Source: Deltaproteobacteria bacterium (lineage in GTDB: Bacteria; Desulfobacterota; Dissulfuribacteria; Dissulfuribacterales; UBA3076). From it: a stretch of DNA of 55,126 bases. Position numbers and translations under genes: made by a program. Positions 8,326 through 16,641 of the stretch are shown in pieces (the stretch's first letter is position 1; every line of letters starts with the position of its first letter). The stretch is taken from positions 1-55,126 of the forward strand of contig JAGYNZ010000017.1 in the NCBI GenBank assembly GCA_018399745.1, written 5' to 3'. The notes below the pieces were generated by a model. That model ran no database searches and was not told the DNA's origin. It saw nothing but the letters and a program-made list of their open reading frames with translations.

Positions 8326-9345
8326 TTACGGCGTTTTTGAGACTAAATTTTGTGGATTACCGCTAAAATAGGCCTTGACGTTTTCAGCGCTGGTAATGAG
8401 GATTCGTTCTAATGCCTCGCTGGTATTGAATGCATTGTGAGGAGTCAGAATCGCATTTTCTGAATGCAGGATTGAAAAACTTTCTATGGCCTCCTTTAAG
8501 GTAATGGCTGCCAGATCGTCTCTTTTTAGAAACTCTTCTTCAATCCAGACCTCTTCACCCTCAAAGGTATCAAGGGCTACTCCTCCCAATCGGCCATCTC
8601 TCAGAGTCACAGCAACTGCCTTGGTGTCAATGACCTTGCCGCGCGCCGTATTTATAAGCAGGGCTGTGGGCTTTATAAGCCGTAATTTTTCTGTATTAAT
8701 AAGGTGATGGGTAGACGGTAGATATGGTACATGCAGGCTGATAACATCAGCCTGCTGCAGTACCTCATCAAGGTCCAGAAATGTCACCTTGAATTTTTCG
8801 GCAAGTGCTGAATTCGGCTCGACATCATAGGCAATTACCTTCATTCCAAAGGCCCAACCAAGCCTGGCCATCTGTGATCCGATTCGACCTGTTCCTATCA
8901 GGCCGAGGGTCTTTCCATTGAGATCCATGCCCCTGAGACCAGCGCGACTGAAAAATCCCCGCTCAACCCGCTCAAATGTCGGCTTCAATTTACGGGCCAG
9001 GGCTATAATAAGGCCAAACGTATATTCGGCTACCGTGTTGTCACCATAAGCAGGTACATTGCATATGGTGATGTTTCGAGATTTGCAGGCCTCTAAATCA
9101 ATATGGTCAAAACCGGTGGACATGGTCGCAATTATCTCCAGTTGAGGCAGGAGATCGAGCAACTCCCGTGTGACCTGAGACTGAATGAATATGCCTATGC
9201 CGGACGCATCTTTTGCAATATCTGAAGTGTGTGTGTCAAGAGGCTCTTGGCGGAAACTCAATTCAAATGTCTTTTCTCTCTCAAGTGCCCTTGATAATAC
9301 GGCCTGTTCTTTTTCGTCCACATTAAAGAAAGCCAGTTTAGTCAT
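8326..9345 (-). CDS. D-isomer-specific 2-hydroxyacid dehydrogenase
   Basis: An NAD-dependent oxidoreductase of 339 residues, close to fermentative D-lactate dehydrogenases. The nucleotide-binding fold shows GLIGTGRIGSQMA, and the active site residues are in NTARGKVID (Arg), the EGEEVW region (Glu) and HNAFNTSEA (His). It probably interconverts a 2-keto acid and a D-2-hydroxy acid in the cytoplasm; pyruvate/D-lactate is a reasonable guess, not proven. ATG 9345 is chosen because aaggaggtc lies at ideal distance upstream, whereas the longer frame to 9381 has no such site. It faces the radical SAM gene across the M48 remnant. Confidence 0.92.
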   Translation of the reverse strand: MTKLAFFNVDEKEQAVLSRALEREKTFELSFRQEPLDTHTSDIAKDASGIGIFIQSQVTRELLDLLPQLEIIATMSTGFDHIDLEACKSRNITICNVPAYGDNTVAEYTFGLIIALARKLKPTFERVERGFFSRAGLRGMDLNGKTLGLIGTGRIGSQMARLGWAFGMKVIAYDVEPNSALAEKFKVTFLDLDEVLQQADVISLHVPYLPSTHHLINTEKLRLIKPTALLINTARGKVIDTKAVAVTLRDGRLGGVALDTFEGEEVWIEEEFLKRDDLAAITLKEAIESFSILHSENAILTPHNAFNTSEALERILITSAENVKAYFSGNPQNLVSKTP

Positions 9346-9461
9346 TGCAACAGGACCTCCTTTTCGGATTTTGGCCCGCATTCAAAATAATCCAACAGCG
9401 TTTTGTCTTTCTCGAATAGATTTACAATGTTGTCAATAAAGGCACGACCTCCGAGCATCAT
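9342..9461 (-). CDS. Possible small ORF or remnant before the dehydrogenase
   Basis: A frame of about 39 codons from ATG 9461 (or longer from TTG 9527) ends with TGA overlapping the dehydrogenase start as ATGA. The peptide contains GGRAFIDNIVNLFEKDKTLL, which looks like protein rather than noise, with a later DYFECGP segment. I do not recognise a family. It could be a coupled small protein or the tail of a decayed gene. Confidence 0.3.
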   Translation of the reverse strand: MMLGGRAFIDNIVNLFEKDKTLLDYFECGPKSEKEVLLQ

Positions 9462-9840
9462 GAATAAACCCAGGCGGCAAACACCAAAAAACGCTGAATC
9501 CGCAAATTGAAAGTATATGATAGTCAAGCCGGGGGCTTGATGTAAGTGCTGATCCCGGCTGAGAATACCCCGTCTGCTGCTGTGTCTAAATTCTCCAGTC
9601 GCTTTAATGTGTGCTGAGTAACCCTTATATATTATATATGTTATATATGTTACTGTAAAATAGTCAAATTTCAGAGGTGATAGATCGGGTGTGCTGTATT
9701 CCTGAAAAATATTGCGCCTCGATTTTCTGGCTTATTGCGATTTAATCCATGATGAGTTTTGGCTAAGATTTAAATATCCTTGACAGCTATTGATTTCATG
9801 TTAATTTCTGATCTCGTTTTAGTTAATTTTGGAGGAAGTT
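9462..9840. other. Intergenic region upstream of rplU
   Basis: A non-coding stretch containing an alternating TA-rich run (about 9625-9652, repeated tatatatgt units) and, near its end, a TTGACA at 9780-9785. Apart from the promoter candidate listed separately I see no structured RNA here. The L21 leader in other bacteria can carry autoregulatory structures, but none is obvious by eye. Confidence 0.4.
9780..9807 (+). promoter_or_regulatory. Candidate sigma-70 promoter of rplU-rpmA
   Basis: A perfect TTGACA is followed after 16 bases by TAATTT, a weak -10 match. It lies about 35-60 bases before the rplU ATG in the right orientation. The -35 is convincing; the -10 is not. Confidence 0.35.
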
Positions 9841-10152
9841 ATGTACGCTGTTATTAAGACAGGCGGAAAACAATATAAGGTATGTCCGGGGGAGGTCCTC
9901 AGGGTGGAAAAGCTCGATGTTGAGGCAGGTTCAGAGATCGAGATACCTGAAGTGCTGATGGTGGCAGACAACAGCCAGACCAGAATCGGCAGGCCTCTAT
10001 TGGAAGCTGCCACAGTACGGGCTCAAATTCTGGAGCACGGCCGTGGTAAAAAAATTGTTGTTATGAAGAAGAAAAGGCGCAAGGGTTATAAAGTCAAGCG
10101 CGGGCACAGACAACCTTTCACTACTCTTGAGATTAAAGAGATCGTTGTCTAG
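9841..10152 (+). CDS. rplU: Large ribosomal subunit protein bL21
   Basis: A 103-residue L21, exactly the family length. It begins MYAVIKTGGKQYKV and ends with the basic KKRRKGYKVKRGHRQPFT segment that contacts 23S rRNA. ATG 9841 is chosen over an in-frame TTG 12 bases upstream because a ggaggaag ribosome binding site precedes it and the protein start matches the family. It is followed by rpmA after 12 bases, the usual pair. Confidence 0.98.
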   Translation: MYAVIKTGGKQYKVCPGEVLRVEKLDVEAGSEIEIPEVLMVADNSQTRIGRPLLEAATVRAQILEHGRGKKIVVMKKKRRKGYKVKRGHRQPFTTLEIKEIVV

Positions 10153-10164
10153 GGAGATTTAATC

Positions 10165-10431
10165 ATGGCACACAAAAAGGCCGGCGGCAGTTCACGAAAT
10201 GGCCGAGACAGTAAAGGCCAGCGCAGAGGCGTAAAACGTTTCGGCGGTCAGATCGTAAGGGCCGGAAATATTCTGGTCCGTCAGTTGGGAACTAAGTTTC
10301 ATCCGGGACGAAATGTGGGCGTAGGTAAGGATTATACCTTGTTTGCAAAAGCAGATGGGGTCGTGAAATTCGAGATAGTGCAAAATAGGAAGCGAGTTAG
10401 CGTTTACCCTATGCAGGGCGTTGCTTCCTGA
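10165..10431 (+). CDS. rpmA: Large ribosomal subunit protein bL27
   Basis: An 88-residue L27 beginning [20 protein letters not shown], the universal family start; the flexible N-terminal tail reaches towards the peptidyl-transferase centre. No cleavable N-terminal extension, as seen in Firmicutes, is present. It is cotranscribed with rplU, with ribosome binding site agggag. Confidence 0.98.
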   Translation: MAHKKAGGSSRNGRDSKGQRRGVKRFGGQIVRAGNILVRQLGTKFHPGRNVGVGKDYTLFAKADGVVKFEIVQNRKRVSVYPMQGVAS

Positions 10432-10897
10432 TCCCTCCATCCATAGATAAATCTTATCTCAACAACCTGAACTGTCGGGCGGAAAAGCTATGCTGCCGGC
10501 GAACCTACTGTATATCGACTGACCCAGTCACTTTTTTGGGCGCAGATTCGCCGGTTACCGGCATTGCGGGACTGTCTGATTGCACAAGTCAAAGCGAAAC
10601 AGCCGGCATATGAATAAAAACCGGGCTTTGATTCCGGCGACCTCAGAGGCTAAAGTATCTGTTGCTGGCAGGATATTGAAGCCCAAGCGGTAAGCCCTGC
10701 CTGATATTTCCGGTTTTGCACTTTCACCAAAGTGTCTATTGATACTATAGATGATTTGAACAAGATCAATGACATAAATAAAAGGGCTCCAAGGTTCGAG
10801 GTGCTGTGTTGCTGAAGCTTCACAGAGAAGAAGTACTCTTGAACAGTAAATTCTGGACCCCTGAACCTCTATTGCAGATATAGATTTTTGATGATTT
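10432..10897. other. Intergenic region between rpmA and obgE
   Basis: About 466 bases without a credible gene. It holds a small inverted repeat (gccggttaccggc near 10540) but no T-run terminator, and several partial promoter-like hexamers before obgE (for example TTGCAC and GATACT near 10716-10745). Its length is unusual because rpmA and obgE are commonly close together. Confidence 0.45.
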
Positions 10898-11905
10898 ATG
10901 GATTTTGTTGATCAGGCCAAAATATACGTCAAGGCTGGAGACGGAGGGGCCGGGTGCGTGAGCTTTCGCCGGGAGCGTTTTGTCCCCAGGGGGGGGCCTG
11001 ACGGCGGGGATGGAGGCCGCGGAGGAGATGTCATCTTCCGTGTGAATACCGGGCTCAATACACTCCTTTCTTTTCGCAGGAAGCGTCACGTTAAGGCAGG
11101 AAACGGTCAGGCAGGAAAAGGGAAAAATCAGCAAGGCAAGAGCGGTGCAGATATTGAAATACAAGTACCTCAAGGCACTGTCATAAAGGATTCTGAGGAC
11201 GTATTTGTACTGGCGGATCTTACAGATCCTTCAGCCAGCTGGGTTGCCGCCAAGGGAGGGCTGGGCGGTAAAGGAAACGCCCATTTTGTGTCATCAACAC
11301 GTCAGGCGCCTCGCTATGCTCAGCCAGGCCTGCCCGGGGATGAGCGGTGGCTGATTCTTACACTAAAGCTTATTGGTGACGTGGGTCTCATAGGCCTTCC
11401 CAATTCAGGGAAGTCAACTCTGCTCGCGAGGATATCGGCGGCAAGGCCTAAGATAGCGGATTATCCCTTTACCACCCTTGTGCCAAATCTGGGTGTGGTA
11501 GAGCTCTCGAATGACAGGACCATGGTAGTAGCTGACATACCGGGTCTTATTGAGGGGGCCCACAAGGGTGTAGGCATGGGTCTTGATTTTCTGAGGCATA
11601 TCGAGAGGACCAGGGTCCTGCTGTATGTTCTGGATGCCTCTCAAGGGAAAGAGTCTGTCCTGCACAGCTACCAGACTATCAGGGAGGAAATAAAAAAATA
11701 CCATGTACCTCTTATTGAAAAGCCCCAGGCCGTAGCCTTAAACAAGATAGATATTACAGACGAGGTCAGTATAGAGAGAGCCAAAGAGGCCGTGGCGGAA
11801 GAAGGACACAGGATTTATACTATTTCAGCCCTTACTGGATCTGGAGTATCTTTGCTTATAGAGGACCTATATAAGATAGTGAATTCAGGAATTGATGATT
11901 TGTGA
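10898..11905 (+). CDS. obgE: Obg/CgtA GTPase
   Basis: A 335-residue ribosome-associated GTPase involved in 50S maturation. The N-terminal glycine-rich Obg fold (about 1-157) is visible, with repeated GGDGG/GGRGGD stretches, followed by the GTPase domain with P-loop GLPNSGKST, the switch region DIPGLIEGAHKG and NKID. The variable C-terminal OCT domain of some species is absent, as in many Proteobacteria of this length. The ATG lacks a strong ribosome binding site. It sits between ribosomal genes and proBA, a common arrangement. Confidence 0.97.
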   Translation: MDFVDQAKIYVKAGDGGAGCVSFRRERFVPRGGPDGGDGGRGGDVIFRVNTGLNTLLSFRRKRHVKAGNGQAGKGKNQQGKSGADIEIQVPQGTVIKDSEDVFVLADLTDPSASWVAAKGGLGGKGNAHFVSSTRQAPRYAQPGLPGDERWLILTLKLIGDVGLIGLPNSGKSTLLARISAARPKIADYPFTTLVPNLGVVELSNDRTMVVADIPGLIEGAHKGVGMGLDFLRHIERTRVLLYVLDASQGKESVLHSYQTIREEIKKYHVPLIEKPQAVALNKIDITDEVSIERAKEAVAEEGHRIYTISALTGSGVSLLIEDLYKIVNSGIDDL

Positions 11906-11974
11906 TTGAATAATTCACAGTTCCCTGATTATAAGTACTGTGAAACACGCAGAAACTGGAGAACAATTTAATAC

Positions 11975-13117
11975 ATGGAAACTATGTCACGGATAGAGGG
12001 TCGTAAATTTTTAAAATCCGTACGCAAGGTTGTAATAAAGGTGGGAAGCGCTGTCCTTACTGACGAAAATGGCCTTAATGATCAGGTAATAGCAGACCTT
12101 TGCGCCCAGGTTGCCTTACTTCGCAAAGAAGGCCTGGAGATTACCATTGTCTCCTCCGGGGCCATAGCTGCCGGCCTGGGGAAGATGCCGGGGCTTCAGG
12201 CAACCAAGACTATTCCGGAGAAACAGGCAATGGCCGCACTTGGACAGGGCCGTCTCATTCAGGCCTATGAGGATGCCTTCAGTAATCACAGCATCCACGT
12301 GGCCCAGATTCTGCTCACCAGGGAAGGATTGGTTTCGAGGTATCGTTACCTTAATGCAAAAAATACCCTGCAGACCTTGTTACAGTGGAATATTATTCCA
12401 ATTATCAATGAAAATGATACCGTGGCTACAGAGGAGCTTCAGTTTACTGACAACGACGCCCTGGCCGCGCTGATTGTAAATTTGGTGGAGGCAGAGGTCC
12501 TTATCTGCCTGAGTGATGTGGACGGGCTTTATGACGGAGATCCGAGAGAAAAACCAGACGCAAAGCGCGTTCCTGAGGTATCAAAGATAGACAAGTCAGT
12601 AACTGATTTTGCCAGTGATTGCCTGGGAAGGGCCGGCCGGGGAGGTATGAAGTCGAAATTGGAGGCAGCCCAAATGGTGACGGCTTGCGGTATTCCTATG
12701 CTGGTTGCCAGGGGCAGGACCGACCGAATATTGACTCGAATTTTTGCCGGAGAAGACGTGGGCACGTTGTTTTGTGCAAGCAAGCGCAGGATATACGGGC
12801 GAAAGCCATGGATTGTATTCACCCTTGCTCGGGAAGGTGTACTTGAAATCGATCAGGGGGCAGTAAGGGCAATGGTGGATAATGGTAAGAGCCTTTTGCC
12901 TGTCGGTATCAGGGCGGTTCAGGAGGATTTTGAGGCCGGAGCATGTGTCGTATGCCGTGATAGTTCGGGAAAAGAGGTTGCTGTAGGGCTCAGTAACTAT
13001 AATTCCCAAGACATTCGCAAAATTTGTGGTTGTCAGACAGGTGAAATATATGAGATAATCGGTCATCAGGGGACGAGCGAGGTCATACACAGGGATAATA
13101 TGGTGGTTTTATTATGA
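11975..13117 (+). CDS. proB: Glutamate 5-kinase with PUA domain
   Basis: First enzyme of proline synthesis: phosphorylates L-glutamate to gamma-glutamyl phosphate. The amino acid kinase domain (about 10-260) includes [37 protein letters not shown] and [10 protein letters not shown]; a C-terminal PUA domain (about 285-370) follows, giving the standard 380-residue two-domain form. Feedback inhibition by proline is a family property. Its stop overlaps the proA ATG (ATGA), so the two are translationally coupled and the unstable intermediate can pass between them. Confidence 0.97.
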   Translation: METMSRIEGRKFLKSVRKVVIKVGSAVLTDENGLNDQVIADLCAQVALLRKEGLEITIVSSGAIAAGLGKMPGLQATKTIPEKQAMAALGQGRLIQAYEDAFSNHSIHVAQILLTREGLVSRYRYLNAKNTLQTLLQWNIIPIINENDTVATEELQFTDNDALAALIVNLVEAEVLICLSDVDGLYDGDPREKPDAKRVPEVSKIDKSVTDFASDCLGRAGRGGMKSKLEAAQMVTACGIPMLVARGRTDRILTRIFAGEDVGTLFCASKRRIYGRKPWIVFTLAREGVLEIDQGAVRAMVDNGKSLLPVGIRAVQEDFEAGACVVCRDSSGKEVAVGLSNYNSQDIRKICGCQTGEIYEIIGHQGTSEVIHRDNMVVLL

Positions 13118-14373
13118 GTGACATACAGAATTTAATAGCAAAAATGGCAAAAGAGGCAAAGAAGGCAGCAAGAGAGGTTGCCAAGCTCTCGACTACGGTG
13201 AAAAACGATGTCCTGCTGAGGACTGCGGAAAGAATAACAGAGGTCCGGGAAAGGCTGAAGGAGGAGAACGAAAAAGATCTTAAAAAGGCGAGAGAGAAAG
13301 GTGTCGGTTCTGCATTCATGGATCGCCTGAGGCTGTCGGACAAGGTCATTGATTCCATGGCTGAAGGCCTCAGGGATGTGGCTGCCCTGCCGGATCCTGT
13401 GGGCGAGATTTCGAAGATGTGGAAGAGACCCAACGGACTTACAGTAGGCAGAGTTCGAATACCCCTGGGTGTAATCGGAATGATTTACGAGTCCAGACCG
13501 AATGTAACCATAGATGCGGCGGGCCTCTGTCTCAAGGCTGGGAATGCCGTAATACTTAAAGGGGGATCAGACGCCCTCTATTCCAATCTGGCCCTGGCCT
13601 TCATACTGCAGGAGGTGCTGATGGAGTTTTCTGTGCCTGCAGGAGCGGCGCAGGTAGTATCAACCATTGACAGGGCGGCGGTTACAGAGCTTCTGAAAAG
13701 AGAAGAAGAAATAGATGTCATAATCCCAAGGGGGGGTGAAGGCCTTATACGTTTTGTTGCCGAGCACTCCCGTGTGCCTGTGCTGAAGCACTATAAAGGC
13801 GTGTGTCATGTATATGTAGACAAGTGGGCCGATTTTAATATAGCCAGAGAGGTCTGTTTTAATTCCAAGGTGCAGAGGCCGGGCGTCTGCAATGCCATGG
13901 AAGGCATGCTTGTACACAGGAATATTGCAAATGAATTTCTACCCTTAATGGCCAAGTTGTTTAAGGATGCCGATGTGGAACTCAGGGGGTGTGAGCGCAC
14001 TTGCGCATTGGTGCCTTTTGCAAAAGCGGCCACTGATGAGGACTGGGGAACTGAGTTTTTGGATCTGATCCTGGCTGTAAAGGTGGTTGACGACATAGAT
14101 GAGGCCATGGACTATATTGCCCGCTACGGTTCAAATCATACTGATGCAATAGTCACGAGGGATTACGCAAGGGCGAGGAGGTTTCTGACAGAAGTGGATG
14201 CATCTCTGGTCATAGTAAATGCTTCAACCCGGTTTAATGACGGTGGACAGTTGGGTCTTGGAGCAGAGATAGGGATCAGCACATCCAAGCTGCATGCCTA
14301 TGGTCCAATGGGGCTTGAGGAGCTAACTACCACAAAATTCATAGCCTTCGGTGACGGCCAGATAAGGAGCTAG
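13114..14373 (+). CDS. proA: Gamma-glutamyl phosphate reductase
   Basis: Second enzyme of proline synthesis, an NADPH-dependent aldehyde dehydrogenase-fold protein of 419 residues that yields glutamate semialdehyde. Recognisable segments are [33 protein letters not shown] and [11 protein letters not shown], the last bearing the catalytic cysteine (here [15 protein letters not shown]). It ends one base before the GTG start of the nadD-rsfS gene, so proB, proA and that fusion probably form one transcript. Confidence 0.97.
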   Translation: MSDIQNLIAKMAKEAKKAAREVAKLSTTVKNDVLLRTAERITEVRERLKEENEKDLKKAREKGVGSAFMDRLRLSDKVIDSMAEGLRDVAALPDPVGEISKMWKRPNGLTVGRVRIPLGVIGMIYESRPNVTIDAAGLCLKAGNAVILKGGSDALYSNLALAFILQEVLMEFSVPAGAAQVVSTIDRAAVTELLKREEEIDVIIPRGGEGLIRFVAEHSRVPVLKHYKGVCHVYVDKWADFNIAREVCFNSKVQRPGVCNAMEGMLVHRNIANEFLPLMAKLFKDADVELRGCERTCALVPFAKAATDEDWGTEFLDLILAVKVVDDIDEAMDYIARYGSNHTDAIVTRDYARARRFLTEVDASLVIVNASTRFNDGGQLGLGAEIGISTSKLHAYGPMGLEELTTTKFIAFGDGQIRS

Positions 14374-14374
14374 T

Positions 14375-15403
14375 GTGCGCATAGGTCTGTTGGGAGGCAC
14401 GCTGGACCCTGTCCACTTTGGCCATCTCAGGTCGGCTGAGGAGATCAGAGAGGTCATGGAGCTGGATGAAATCTGGTTTATGCCTGCCGCCCTGCCGCCA
14501 CATAAGGAACCATCAAATATTACCCCCTTTTCCCACCGTCTTGCAATGGTGGAGCTGGCAGTAAATTCTACTGAATTTTTCAAGGCAACAGCTATTGAGG
14601 GCGAACGCATCGAGCCGTCGTATTCCATTGATACCTTAAGGGAGCTCAGGAAAAGGCATAAAAACAAGGCTGAATTTTTCTTTATTCTGGGCAGTGACGC
14701 CTTTCTGGACATTGAGACATGGAAGGACCATGACAGCCTTACGGACTATGGTTCTCTGGTAATAATGAGACGGGGTACTGAAGACTCGTCACGATTGAAA
14801 CAGGTCATATCACGGGCATTTCCAAATCATCGTATACAGGGGGAAAAGGGCCTTTTTATTGCCCATGATAAAGGTGCTATCTACCTTTATTCGGTGACTC
14901 ACCTTGCCATTTCGGGAACTGATATACGGCATAGGGCAAGAACAGGGCTTTCTGTGCGTTTTCTTGTCCCTGAAAAAGTCAGGATATATATGGAAAAAAA
15001 TAGCTTGTATGCTGAGCCGGCAGGTGATCCTTCACCATCTTTCGGGCACAAAGAATCTAAAGTTTCATCTTTAGCAGAACCAGTTCAACAAATAGTTGCT
15101 GGAATCATTGAAAACAAAGGGGAACAGGTTGTAGTCCTGGACATGAGAGGTATTTCTCCCCTTGCTGATTTTTTTGTCATCTCCCATGGACGATCAACCA
15201 GACATGTTCAGGGTATTGCGAACAAGTTGCGCAAGGACCTTCGCAAAAAGGGAATCAGGTGCAGAGGAGTTGAAGGGGAAAAGGAAGGCAAGTGGATATT
15301 AATGGACTATGGCGACGTTATTGTACACCTGTTTTACGAGCCCACAAGGGATTTTTACGACCTTGAAGGCCTTTGGAGCGAGGTTTCGAGAATTATATTC
15401 TAG
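14375..15403 (+). CDS. nadD: NadD-RsfS fusion: nicotinate-nucleotide adenylyltransferase and ribosome silencing factor
   Basis: One uninterrupted 342-residue frame holds two proteins that are normally separate. Residues 1-211 are NadD, making deamido-NAD from nicotinate mononucleotide and ATP: GGTLDPVHFGH (7-17), PPHKEP (41-46) and ISGTDIRHRA (179-188). A linker rich in P, S and G (about 212-231) joins RsfS (232-342), which binds uL14 and blocks subunit joining under starvation: VVVLDMRGISPLADFFVI and WILMDYGDVIVHLFYEPTR. The genes are often neighbours, so fusion by loss of a stop is plausible. GTG 14375 is the start, one base after proA. A sequencing frameshift cannot be excluded but both halves are intact and in the same frame. 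Confidence 0.9.
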   Translation: MRIGLLGGTLDPVHFGHLRSAEEIREVMELDEIWFMPAALPPHKEPSNITPFSHRLAMVELAVNSTEFFKATAIEGERIEPSYSIDTLRELRKRHKNKAEFFFILGSDAFLDIETWKDHDSLTDYGSLVIMRRGTEDSSRLKQVISRAFPNHRIQGEKGLFIAHDKGAIYLYSVTHLAISGTDIRHRARTGLSVRFLVPEKVRIYMEKNSLYAEPAGDPSPSFGHKESKVSSLAEPVQQIVAGIIENKGEQVVVLDMRGISPLADFFVISHGRSTRHVQGIANKLRKDLRKKGIRCRGVEGEKEGKWILMDYGDVIVHLFYEPTRDFYDLEGLWSEVSRIIF

Positions 15404-15426
15404 TACCTGCGCTATAATCATCCTCT

Positions 15427-16434
15427 ATGAAAGATTCGATCTGTGAGTTCAAAGCGGTAAGCAAGGACTATTCCAATCGACATGGTTTTTTTGCCACAGA
15501 TTCATACAAGATTAAGGCATTGGACAGGATCAGTCTGTCTGTGAAACAAGATGAGATTTTGGGACTTGTCGGAGAGAGTGGCTGCGGGAAATCCACGCTG
15601 GCCAAAATAGCATTGGGGCTTGAATCTCCTACCAGTGGACAGGTTTTCTTTTTCGGACATGACATCGCTGGTTTTGATAAAGCCAGGATGAAAATTTTTC
15701 GGCGTCAGGCACAGATGGTTTTCCAGGACCCCTTTTCATCGCTAAATCCTAAAAAGACGGTCTTGAAAATCCTGAGCGAACCACTAAAAATACACAAGCT
15801 GTGTCCAAGGGACCATTATAAGGAGCGTGTGTCAGAACTTTTACAGGAAGTCGGCCTGAGCGAACGGATTCTGAACCGCTATCCGCATGAATTCAGCGGA
15901 GGCCAGCGTCAGCGTATCGGTTTGGCCAGGGCCCTTGCCACAACGCCCAGAATGATAGTTGCAGATGAGCCTACATCTGCTCTTGATGTCTCTATACAGG
16001 CCCAGATCATAAATCTGCTTCTTGACCTTCAGGAAAGGCATAAGCTCTCTTTTCTTTTTATCTCGCATGACCTTCCTGTTATACAATTTTTAAGTCATCG
16101 TGTAGCAGTTGTATATAATGGCCAGCTTATGGAATTGATGCCCAAACGTGCATTTCTGCAGTCACCACATCGCCCGGTCACCAAATCACCAAATTGCCAT
16201 CATCCTTATACATCGCTCCTTCTGAGTTCTGTTCCTGTTCCGGATCCAAAGGTGCGTACGAAGGCAAAGAAAGGAGATCATGGAGCCACACTTGATTATA
16301 AAAGCGATAGATGTCAGGATGGATGCGCCTTTTGTCCCAGGTGCGATCTGGCTATAGACAGATGTGGCGTAGAACGCCCTTTATTAAAGGAAATTGAAAA
16401 AAACCACTTTATTGCGTGTCACATTATAACTTGA
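15427..16434 (+). CDS. Oligopeptide/dipeptide ABC transporter ATPase, OppF/DppF type
   Basis: A 335-residue ATP-binding subunit of a peptide importer. Visible are Walker A GESGCGKST, the Q-loop VFQDPFSSLNP, signature FSGGQRQR, Walker B MIVADEPTSALD and the H-loop SHD, with the C-terminal cysteine-rich segment FCPRCDLAIDRC typical of OppD/F. No permease, binding protein or OppD is nearby, so it is an orphan here and must pair with subunits elsewhere or act with another partner. Just before the conserved HPYT segment an 11-residue insertion (RPVTKSPNCHH) duplicates part of the local sequence. Its stop codon lies in the left terminal repeat of a MITE-like element. Confidence 0.88.
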   Translation: MKDSICEFKAVSKDYSNRHGFFATDSYKIKALDRISLSVKQDEILGLVGESGCGKSTLAKIALGLESPTSGQVFFFGHDIAGFDKARMKIFRRQAQMVFQDPFSSLNPKKTVLKILSEPLKIHKLCPRDHYKERVSELLQEVGLSERILNRYPHEFSGGQRQRIGLARALATTPRMIVADEPTSALDVSIQAQIINLLLDLQERHKLSFLFISHDLPVIQFLSHRVAVVYNGQLMELMPKRAFLQSPHRPVTKSPNCHHPYTSLLLSSVPVPDPKVRTKAKKGDHGATLDYKSDRCQDGCAFCPRCDLAIDRCGVERPLLKEIEKNHFIACHIIT

Positions 16435-16616
16435 ATTGAGCGGGTATCTGTTGAATATTAGTATTTCATGCTAGAAAATCAGGCTATTACATTAATCAAA
16501 AATAACACCTGACAGGTAAGAATTTGTGACAGTAGAACAATCTGCCTGTCAGGGCGGCAGGACAATCATTGAACTAATAGCTGACTGCTCGAGGCCGATC
16601 GCTCAATTTAAGACAT
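16426..16616. repeat. MITE-like element, copy 1 (upstream of lon)
   Basis: A non-coding element of about 190 bases bounded by imperfect inverted repeats of 17 bases (16426-16442 and 16600-16616, 14 of 17 matching; core ttgaattgagcg / cgctcaattta). Read in reverse complement it aligns over several blocks with the element at 22294-22456: the subterminal gtcagctatta block and a long ggtgttattt...attaatgtaata block. It fills the gap between the OppF-type gene and lon and overlaps the stop codon of the former. No transposase is present, so it would be mobilised in trans, if at all. Confidence 0.72.
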
Positions 16617-16641
16617 AAAAAACAGGAGTAAGCAAGTCAAA

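Noticed and set aside
9625-9655. Alternating TA run before rplU as a CRISPR-like or tandem repeat array
   Set aside because: It is a simple AT-rich run of irregular tatatatgt units, without spacers or conserved repeats.
10535-10550. gccggttaccggc inverted repeat after rpmA as a terminator
   Set aside because: The stem is only six base pairs and no T-run follows.
10780-10810. ccaaggttcgaggtg resembling a tRNA T-arm
   Set aside because: No acceptor stem, D-arm or anticodon arm can be folded around it.
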